The notes beneath the pieces are model-generated. The model had not been told where the DNA came from, made no database searches, and worked only from the letters and a program-made list of their open reading frames with translations. From Phycisphaerales bacterium (GTDB lineage: Bacteria; Planctomycetota; Phycisphaerae; Sedimentisphaerales; Anaerohalosphaeraceae): DNA of 9,673 nucleotides. Shown here piece by piece: positions 1 to 4,679 of this stretch (within the stretch, counting starts at the first letter, position 1; every line of letters begins with the position of its first letter). A program made the translations under genes and the position numbers. Location: assembly GCA_011053245.1 (NCBI GenBank), contig DRGS01000047.1, positions 1-9,673 on the forward strand, given 5' to 3'.

Positions 1-1019
1 ATCCAGAGGGCGATCCCTATGATGGCGGCGGCTATTTGTATCGGTACGGCGTATTTCATTTCACGCATTACACCGGACAGCGAAGTGAATGTCGTTGTTC
101 CGGTGAAGTTCATGACCATAAAGCTGCTTATGGCCGGTATCATCAGGAGCCATGCGGCGATTGATGCCCAGTTGGCGAAGACAGCCGGTATGTGTGACCT
201 TATAAAGAACAATACGGCTAATTGGGCGAAGCTTACCCATAGGCCCTTTATGGCGAATGGTCTGCCGGGCAGATATGGTAAGCAGATGGCGCCGATGGCA
301 GGGGCGGTTATAAGTGCGATGATCAGGACAAGTGCGTTTTGAGTGCCGTTAGTAAGGGCCAGTTGGGTTGAGTAGCCGGCGCGACTTAGGCCGGAGAGCA
401 GGAAGAAAACAGCAGCGGTTATCAGGGCGTATTTTGCGGCTAAGACGAGTTCTACGGGGACCAGGACCAGGCGCGACCATGTGTCGAATGTTACTTTTCG
501 CATTCCAGGTGTTGCTTTATTGCCGCTATCGAGAAAGGCGCTCGCGTCGGTTGCGCGTATGGGGCCATATATGACTCTGAAGCCGGATCGCTCTTTTACC
601 TTGTGTGCGCTTACGCCGGGCGCTCCGAGTTGCGGGAGGATGATGGTTTTGTGGTTTACGACCTGGGCGAGGTTTGTTTTTTCAATGCGGTTTACGATCT
701 CGTCGGTTCCGAAGGTTCCTTTGCCGGCGGCACACCAGACGTTTATACCGTTTGTGTCGAGGACCATTATCCAGAGGCTGCGGTTTGGGAGTTGTTCCCG
801 AAGTTTATCGAAGCTCATTTTGTAATTTGCGGTGACGAGTACCGGCGAGTCTGCGTCGGGAGTGCCGAGTGCGTAGAGGCCGGGGGCTATGGTATAACTC
901 ATGCGGCCAATTCCCCAGCGGGCCTTGCAGGCTCCGAAGCGGTCGGCGAATGTAAGCTCAGTAGCGACTTGTTCGATAGTCATATTATTTTGAGTTGTTA
1001 TCATATTTGCATTTTCCAT
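1..1019 (-). CDS. hgcA: HgcA, corrinoid protein of mercury methylation (3' end cut by window edge)
   Basis: HgcA carries a cob(III)alamin-bound methyl group and transfers it to Hg(II), giving methylmercury; the ferredoxin HgcB reduces the corrinoid. The frame is open from ATG at 1019 to the window edge, giving 339 residues with no stop, close to the usual full length, so only a few codons should be missing. Residues 93-100 read NVWCAAGK, the diagnostic cap-helix motif, with Cys96 as the expected cobalt ligand. Flanking blocks also match the family: PGLYALG (46-52), PVLVTANYK (59-67), KGTFGTDE (100-107) and LPQLGAPGV (128-136). A corrinoid-binding domain fills residues 20-175. About five membrane helices follow (185-212, 228-250, 258-274, 282-303, 323-339), with the typical NFTGTTTFTSLSGV block at 304-317. 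The start lies 4 bases after the acr3 stop, so translation is probably coupled; Met6 and Met13 are alternative starts. hgcB would be expected just beyond position 1. Ile codon use is unusual, with 16 of 29 being ATA. Confidence 0.96.
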   Translation of the reverse strand, partial: MENANMITTQNNMTIEQVATELTFADRFGACKARWGIGRMSYTIAPGLYALGTPDADSPVLVTANYKMSFDKLREQLPNRSLWIMVLDTNGINVWCAAGKGTFGTDEIVNRIEKTNLAQVVNHKTIILPQLGAPGVSAHKVKERSGFRVIYGPIRATDASAFLDSGNKATPGMRKVTFDTWSRLVLVPVELVLAAKYALITAAVFFLLSGLSRAGYSTQLALTNGTQNALVLIIALITAPAIGAICLPYLPGRPFAIKGLWVSFAQLAVLFFIRSHIPAVFANWASIAAWLLMIPAISSFMVMNFTGTTTFTSLSGVMREMKYAVPIQIAAAIIGIALW

Positions 1020-1023
1020 AGGG

Positions 1024-2223
1024 CTATTCTACTGCTGTATCCTCAGATTTAAACCAGTGTGTTGTTCGTGTGCAGAATTTTACGAGCGCGAGCATTAAGG
1101 GGACCTCGATGAGGACGCCTACTACGGTTGCAAGGGCCGCTCCGGATGAGAGTCCGAAGAGCATTGTCGATGTTGCGATGGCGACCTCGAAATGGTTTGA
1201 GGCACCGATCATTGCAGAGGGCGCGGCGTCGCGGTAGGAGAGTTTGAGTATCTTTGCCAATCCGTATCCCAATGCGAAGATGAGTATTGTCTGTATGGAA
1301 AGCGGGATGGCGATCCACAGAATGGTCAGTGGGTTTGCGAGTATGGTTTCGCCTTTGAAGGAAAAGAGCAGGACCAGCGTCGCCAGCAGTGCGGTGATGG
1401 TTACGGGGGTAAGGACGTGTAGGAATTTTTCTTTGAACCATGTTTCGCCTTTGCGGGCGAGTATCCATTTGCGCGAGATGAAGCCTGCGAGAAGCGGCAG
1501 GGCGACATATACTCCGATGGACAGCAGCAGGGCTTGCCATGGGACGGGGAGCTTTCCGACTCCGAGGAGGAAGCCGCCGAGCGGGCCGTACAGCAGGAGC
1601 ATTGCGAGTGAGTTTATCGCGACCATTACGAGTGTGTGGCCAGCGTTTCCTTTGGCGAGGTGGCCCCAGACGAGTACCATCGCTGTGCATGGCGCGATGC
1701 CGAGTAGGATGCAGCCTGCAAGGTAGCTTCGCCAGAGCGGGACCTGGAGCATTTTTATTCCGTTTTCGAGGACGACGATCCCATCGCCGTGGGTTGCTCC
1801 TACTGCAAGGTCGAGGCCGAAAGGCATTTTTACGAGGTCGGTCGCTTCGGGGCCGATGAACGCCAGGAACAGTGAGCCTAAGAAAAATACGGAGATGGCG
1901 TACATTGTAAATGGTTTTATGGCCCAGTTTATCAGCAGCGTCAGTGAGACGGGTTTTATGCTTTTGCCGGCTTTTACGACTTCGGCGAAATCGATCTTTA
2001 CCATGATCGGGTACATCATCAGGAACAGGCATATCGCGATGGGGATCGAGACGACCGGAGCCTGGCCGATGTATATGGCCATGGAGTCGAGACGCGTTGC
2101 GAAATCCGGGGCGAGTTTGCCGAGGATGATGCCCGTGACGATGGCGCCGATGACCCAGACGGTGAGGTACTTTTCGAAGCAGCTTAGGCCCTTCGAATTA
2201 TTTTCTTGTTTAGGCTGCTCCAT
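1024..2223 (-). CDS. acr3: ACR3-family arsenite efflux permease
   Basis: This is an inner-membrane permease that expels As(III), and sometimes Sb(III), from the cytoplasm, driven by the membrane potential. The 399-residue protein has about ten hydrophobic helices. Two ACR3 signatures are visible: [12 protein letters not shown] (residues 175-186), with the essential Cys179 in a membrane helix, and [10 protein letters not shown] (369-378), with the conserved Glu373. The block [15 protein letters not shown] (336-350) is also typical of the ACR3 branch of the bile acid/arsenite transporter superfamily. The protein is longer than the roughly 350-370 residues I expect. The excess appears to be a polar loop at about 124-166 (including [12 protein letters not shown]), just before the helix containing Cys179. 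The start is well supported: AGGAGA at 2231-2236 lies 7 bases upstream, and the stop of the preceding gene falls inside this ribosome-binding site. It is the fourth gene of the arsR operon, and hgcA follows after 4 bases. Confidence 0.95.
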   Translation of the reverse strand: MEQPKQENNSKGLSCFEKYLTVWVIGAIVTGIILGKLAPDFATRLDSMAIYIGQAPVVSIPIAICLFLMMYPIMVKIDFAEVVKAGKSIKPVSLTLLINWAIKPFTMYAISVFFLGSLFLAFIGPEATDLVKMPFGLDLAVGATHGDGIVVLENGIKMLQVPLWRSYLAGCILLGIAPCTAMVLVWGHLAKGNAGHTLVMVAINSLAMLLLYGPLGGFLLGVGKLPVPWQALLLSIGVYVALPLLAGFISRKWILARKGETWFKEKFLHVLTPVTITALLATLVLLFSFKGETILANPLTILWIAIPLSIQTILIFALGYGLAKILKLSYRDAAPSAMIGASNHFEVAIATSTMLFGLSSGAALATVVGVLIEVPLMLALVKFCTRTTHWFKSEDTAVE

Positions 2224-2230
2224 CTCGGCA

Positions 2231-2236
2231 TCTCCT
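2231..2236 (-). promoter_or_regulatory. Ribosome-binding site of acr3
   Basis: AGGAGA, read on the minus strand, lies 7 bases before the acr3 ATG. It overlaps the TAG stop of the upstream CcdA-like gene (2235-2237). This fixes the acr3 start and suggests that ribosomes finishing the upstream gene help initiate acr3. Confidence 0.85.
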
Positions 2237-2915
2237 AAATAGTTGTCAGAAACCAGAATCCCATCGCGGTCAATATTATTCCGGTGGCGACCTTAACTTT
2301 GTTTATGTGTTTGTTCATTGCTTTTGACAGGCCCGTTGTGCTGACTCCGAAGAGTACCGCAATTGCCGGTACGCAGAAACCTATCGCAAAGGCCGCCATC
2401 GAGAGTGCGGAAAAGATAATGCCGCCCTTAACAGCGAGTGCAGCGAGGATCAGCCATAACAGCGGAGCGCAACATGAAAATGAAGTAGCCGAGCTCGCTG
2501 TTCCCATTACGATGCCGAAAACGATCGCACCGCCGAAGCGTTCAGTGTTGTCGTTTTTTAAGATGTTCAGCTTGGGTAGTTTAAAGGGCATGAGTCCAAG
2601 CAGGCTCAGCCCGAAAAAGATGACTATGAAGCCGATGATGAGCTTTCCATAGTGCGTAAATGCACTTGCTGAGGCGGCAACGGTTCCGATCAATGTCAGG
2701 CACACAGCGGTAGCAACGAAGTAACCGGCGGATATCGACATATTGGCTGAGAGTGACTTTTGTTCTCTGCCGGCGGAGTATGCGGCGATAGCTGTCAGGA
2801 CCGGATAGTTGCTGCATGCCGTCAGTGCGGTGATGAGGCCCGCTATGAGCGCGGCGGGTATCATCAACAGACTAAATTCCGGTGATTGAGCGATCTGTGT
2901 TATCCACTGCTGCAT
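2235..2915 (-). CDS. CcdA/DsbD-type transmembrane protein in the ars operon
   Basis: This 226-residue, very hydrophobic protein has about six membrane helices and resembles the transmembrane domain of CcdA/DsbD. Those proteins carry reducing equivalents from cytoplasmic thioredoxin across the membrane using two cysteines, one in each symmetrical half. Candidate equivalents here are Cys34, in [15 protein letters not shown], and Cys148/Cys149, in FSCCAPLLW. Both sit next to prolines in the first helix of each half, as in the family. Cys72 and Cys181 are extra. The start codon overlaps the stop of the cysteine-rich gene upstream by one base (TAATG), with GAGG 7 bases before it, so the two are translationally coupled. 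The function is inferred: it may keep the thiols of its cysteine-rich neighbour reduced, or export a reduced thiol. It has no fused thioredoxin domain, and none is encoded elsewhere in the window. The family fit is good; the substrate is unknown. Confidence 0.8.
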   Translation of the reverse strand: MQQWITQIAQSPEFSLLMIPAALIAGLITALTACSNYPVLTAIAAYSAGREQKSLSANMSISAGYFVATAVCLTLIGTVAASASAFTHYGKLIIGFIVIFFGLSLLGLMPFKLPKLNILKNDNTERFGGAIVFGIVMGTASSATSFSCCAPLLWLILAALAVKGGIIFSALSMAAFAIGFCVPAIAVLFGVSTTGLSKAMNKHINKVKVATGIILTAMGFWFLTTI

Positions 2916-3370
2916 TATTTTGCCTCATCGGCTTTATCTTTTTCCTTGCAGGTTTCGGAGCCGCAACATTTTTTTTCAGATGGACACCCAGCCGATTTGC
3001 TTGAGCATCCAGAGGCCGATCCCATTGCGCAAGTGCCAGCATCTGCTTTTTGCGAAGGGCAACCAGCAGCGGTCTCTTTGGGTTTTGGAGCGAGGGCGCA
3101 ATTGTCGCTGTCACCGCAGGAGCCTAATCCGCCGAGTTGGCTTGGACAGGTTGTGCAGGCGTTGGTTCCGCATGTTGAGGCGGATACGCCTTTGTTCTTT
3201 TCGATCAGTGCGTGGGCGGCTACGCCGACGGCCAGGAGCATTATGAGTCCGAAGGCGGCGTATTTCATTTTGCTTGCGCAGTTGCCAGAGTCGGAGCAGC
3301 TTGAAGATTCGCAGCACGGTTGCTGATCGTCTTGTTGGTCGTTGTTTTCGATGTTTTCATTTTCACTCAT
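2915..3370 (-). CDS. Cysteine-rich, membrane-anchored small protein (candidate metal(loid)-binding)
   Basis: I do not recognise a named family. The 151-residue product contains 16 cysteines. Four (19, 20, 25, 31) lie in an acidic, Gln/Asn-rich N-terminal segment, and twelve (67, 72, 75, 85, 91, 104, 114, 122, 129, 135, 136, 141) lie in a Ser/Gly/Lys-rich tail. Between them is one clear membrane helix at about residues 36-56. A short module recurs in the tail: CPSQL at 75-79, CPSQK at 104-108 and CPSEK at 129-133. CC pairs occur at 19-20 and 135-136. There are no long hydrophobic stretches apart from the helix, so the tail is probably unstructured unless it binds metal. AAAGGAA at 3378-3384, 7 bases upstream, supports the start. 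Its place between arsR and a CcdA-like gene suggests that it binds As(III), Hg(II) or another soft metal at the membrane, perhaps as a buffer or as a donor to ACR3 or HgcA; this is inference. The arrangement of lysines around the helix does not settle which side the tail faces. Confidence 0.8.
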   Translation of the reverse strand: MSENENIENNDQQDDQQPCCESSSCSDSGNCASKMKYAAFGLIMLLAVGVAAHALIEKNKGVSASTCGTNACTTCPSQLGGLGSCGDSDNCALAPKPKETAAGCPSQKADAGTCAMGSASGCSSKSAGCPSEKKCCGSETCKEKDKADEAK

Positions 3371-3429
3371 TTTTTTGTTCCTTTCGTTAAATATGGTTTC
3401 TATTTTACGTTTTTCATACCTACCAGTTT

Positions 3430-3780
3430 TTAGCAGGAATTGTTCTCTGAAGATTCTTGTAGCTCTACAAAAAAGCTGCTAAGGGCTTTGAGCGTGGCCG
3501 GGTCGACGCGGCAAAATATCTTCTGGCCGTTCCTTTCCATGTCTATCAAGCCGGCTTGTCTCAGTTCCTTTATATGATGGGATACGGTTGACGGGACGAT
3601 GCCGAGGTCGCGACCGAGTTGTCCGACGCATGTTTTCATCTTTTCCGGGTCCACTCCGGGGCCTTTGCCAGCGCCGCAGCAGCTTATCAGGCGCATGAAG
3701 ATGTTGAGGCGGTGGGGGTTGGCCAGAGCCTTGAACATCCCGGCGAAACGGTCATTTTCAGTTGTTCGATTGTTCGACAT
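3430..3780 (-). CDS. arsR: ArsR/SmtB-family metalloid-responsive repressor
   Basis: This is a dimeric winged-helix repressor that leaves its operator when As(III) or a similar thiophilic metal binds its cysteines. The 116-residue protein has the family layout: FKALANPHRLNIF (16-28) in the first core helices, the recognition helix region IVPSTVSHHIKELRQAGLI (61-79), and a wing with GQKIFCRVDP (85-94). Cysteines are at 34, 35, 51, 90 and 116. Cys34-Cys35 in LISCCG and Cys51 in KTCVGQLG are the likely ligand set. This differs from the C-x-C arrangement of Escherichia coli ArsR but resembles other ArsR proteins with a CC pair. The start at 3780 lies only 7 bases from a consensus -10 box, so the message would be leaderless. 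Met15 (3738) is an alternative start that would also give a normal ArsR N-terminus. It is the first gene of the operon ending in hgcA and probably represses all of it. Confidence 0.93.
   Translation of the reverse strand: MSNNRTTENDRFAGMFKALANPHRLNIFMRLISCCGAGKGPGVDPEKMKTCVGQLGRDLGIVPSTVSHHIKELRQAGLIDMERNGQKIFCRVDPATLKALSSFFVELQESSENNSC
3762..3777. repeat. Tandem 8-bp repeat (TTGTTCGA x2) at the start of arsR
   Basis: Two exact, adjacent copies of TTGTTCGA (plus-strand reading) occupy 3762-3769 and 3770-3777, inside the first codons of arsR. The second copy also supplies one arm of the dyad at 3773-3788. The copies may be extra repressor half-sites or chance; they lie within coding sequence. 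Confidence 0.6.
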
Positions 3781-3788
3781 ATCTCGAA
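3773..3788. promoter_or_regulatory. Candidate ArsR operator dyad
   Basis: TTCGA, 6 bp, TCGAA is a perfect 5-bp inverted repeat. It covers the last base of the -10 box, the predicted transcription start and the arsR start codon, the right place for autorepression. A second short dyad, CCCT-GTCA-AGGG at 3808-3819, surrounds the -35 box. Assignment to ArsR rests on position and symmetry only. Confidence 0.5.
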
Positions 3789-3816
3789 TTATACTAAATT
3801 GTCATAGCCCTGTCAA
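3788..3816 (-). promoter_or_regulatory. Perfect sigma-70-type promoter of the arsR-hgcA operon
   Basis: On the minus strand TTGACA (3816-3811) and TATAAT (3793-3788) are both exact consensus hexamers separated by the optimal 17 bp. The predicted start of transcription is at about 3780-3782, on or next to the arsR ATG. A promoter this strong usually needs a repressor, which fits the downstream gene and the overlapping dyad. Confidence 0.88.
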
Positions 3817-3848
3817 GGGTTTTAAAGTTTTTTTTGGTTTTATGAGAA

Positions 3849-4349
3849 TTATTTATTCATGAAGTAGTGCAGGAGCGTTTCGCTTGACGAGTGTAGTCTT
3901 CTGCATGATTCTCTTGCGATGTTCAGCATTAGTATGCTGAAAAGTTTTATGTCGGCATCGTAGAGGTTCATGAGCGTTTCTCTTGAGAGCACTATCAACT
4001 CTGTGTCTTCCATCGCGAATGCCGTGGCTGCGTGCGGTAGGATGCCGATCACAGAGGCTTCGCCGAAGCATTGGCCCTGATGGAATACGACGAGTTCGAA
4101 CGGTGTGTCATCCTGAGAGACGATGAGCTGTACCACGCCTGATTTTATGATGTAGATGTGGGTCGGCTGGCGGCCCTGGCGGAAAATGGTTTTGCCCTTC
4201 TTGTAAGTCGTCTTTTCGAGGAGTTTGAATAGCGAATGCCGCTGCTGTTCCGTGAGACCGGCGAAGATGGAAATCTGGCTGATGATCGGCAGGACGTCCT
4301 CAATTTCGAGGAGCGGCTGATATATTATCTTTTCCTGTTCGGTCATCAT
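3849..4349 (-). CDS. Stand-alone cyclic-nucleotide-binding-domain protein (no DNA-binding domain)
   Basis: The 166-residue protein is essentially one CRP-type beta-barrel domain. It opens with a helix (IFAGLTEQQRHSLFKLLE, about 28-45), followed by KGKTIFRQG (51-59), IYIIKSGVVQLIV (65-77) and the phosphate-cassette-like stretch FGEASVIG (95-102), and ends with a helical tail (about 124-162). Full CRP/FNR regulators are about 210-240 residues and carry a helix-turn-helix after this tail; here the protein stops, so it should not be a transcription factor by itself. The position where cAMP binders have Arg is His106 (ILPHAATAFA), so the ligand may not be a classical cyclic nucleotide, or the pocket may be empty. 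AGGGG at 4356-4360 lies 6 bases before ATG 4349 and 9 before ATG 4346, and either could be used. It reads toward arsR, 68 bases away, but arsR has its own promoter. The partner and role are unknown. Confidence 0.85.
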   Translation of the reverse strand: MMTEQEKIIYQPLLEIEDVLPIISQISIFAGLTEQQRHSLFKLLEKTTYKKGKTIFRQGRQPTHIYIIKSGVVQLIVSQDDTPFELVVFHQGQCFGEASVIGILPHAATAFAMEDTELIVLSRETLMNLYDADIKLFSILMLNIARESCRRLHSSSETLLHYFMNK

Positions 4350-4569
4350 TCAGAACCCCTTTTTTGTCCTGTATACATATCTTCCCATGTTATCAGGTTT
4401 CATCGGCACAATGCAGCGTGTATTTTCCATAATTCTGTAAAAATGAAGTTTTTTTTGTTGATAGGAGCCTGGAAATAAGGGCTGATGCTCCGAATCTTCC
4501 CGCTTTTGTTCTTTTTCACCTGTTCTATGCAAGTATCTTCTGAAAATATGGTAAATGTACGGTTTTTTA

Positions 4570-4597
4570 TTGACTGGCGGGCGGATGTTGATATTCT
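4570..4597 (+). promoter_or_regulatory. Candidate acs promoter
   Basis: TTGACT (4570-4575), a 16-bp spacer and TATTCT (4592-4597) make a fair sigma-70-type promoter, each box one or two bases off consensus. The start would be near 4604, giving a 5' leader of about 75 bases before the acs ATG at 4680. Confidence 0.5.
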
Positions 4598-4666
4598 TTC
4601 GCTTTGTGTATACCTTGTCTGTAATGACGGGTGGAAAATAGTGAATTTAGCGATGTGTTTTTGCTT

Positions 4667-4672
4667 AGGGAG
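4667..4672 (+). promoter_or_regulatory. Ribosome-binding site that fixes the acs start
   Basis: AGGGAG lies 7 bases before ATG 4680, with AGGA also at 4674-4677. The reading frame is open further upstream to an ATG at 4485, but that extension has no such site and no resemblance to Acs. Confidence 0.85.
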
Positions 4673-4679
4673 CAGGAAA

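Larger units (their letters stand above)
4350..4679. other. Divergent intergenic region between the cNMP-domain gene and acs
   Basis: This 330-base AT-rich region should hold promoters for both flanking genes. The plus strand has the candidate acs promoter at 4570-4597. For the minus-strand gene I see only a ribosome-binding site and weak hexamers. A loose inverted repeat, GGAGC (4464-4468) and GCTCC (4487-4491), is separated by 18 bases and may be chance. There is no tRNA, riboswitch or convincing small gene. Confidence 0.6.

Noticed and set aside
19..1052. Several plus-strand open frames over the left 1 kb
   Set aside because: They resemble no family and lie antisense to the continuous hgcA frame, which has unmistakable motifs and conserved membrane segments.
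1049..2032. A 327-codon minus-strand frame rich in Arg, His and Pro
   Set aside because: It is an out-of-frame shadow of acr3; composition is typical of a shifted frame, and acr3 has the conserved motifs.
3808..3834. Plus-strand terminator formed by CCCT-GTCA-AGGG and the following T-rich stretch
   Set aside because: The stem is only 4 bp, and no plus-strand gene lies upstream to terminate; the symmetry is better explained by the -35 region of the arsR promoter.
3849..4349. Calling this gene a CRP/FNR transcription factor that controls acs or the ars operon
   Set aside because: The protein ends before any helix-turn-helix, and I found no clear CRP- or FNR-type palindrome upstream of acs or arsR.
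4485..4679. N-terminal extension of acs with a signal-peptide-like start
   Set aside because: It has no ribosome-binding site, overlaps the candidate promoter at 4570-4597 and would make Acs 65 residues longer than usual.
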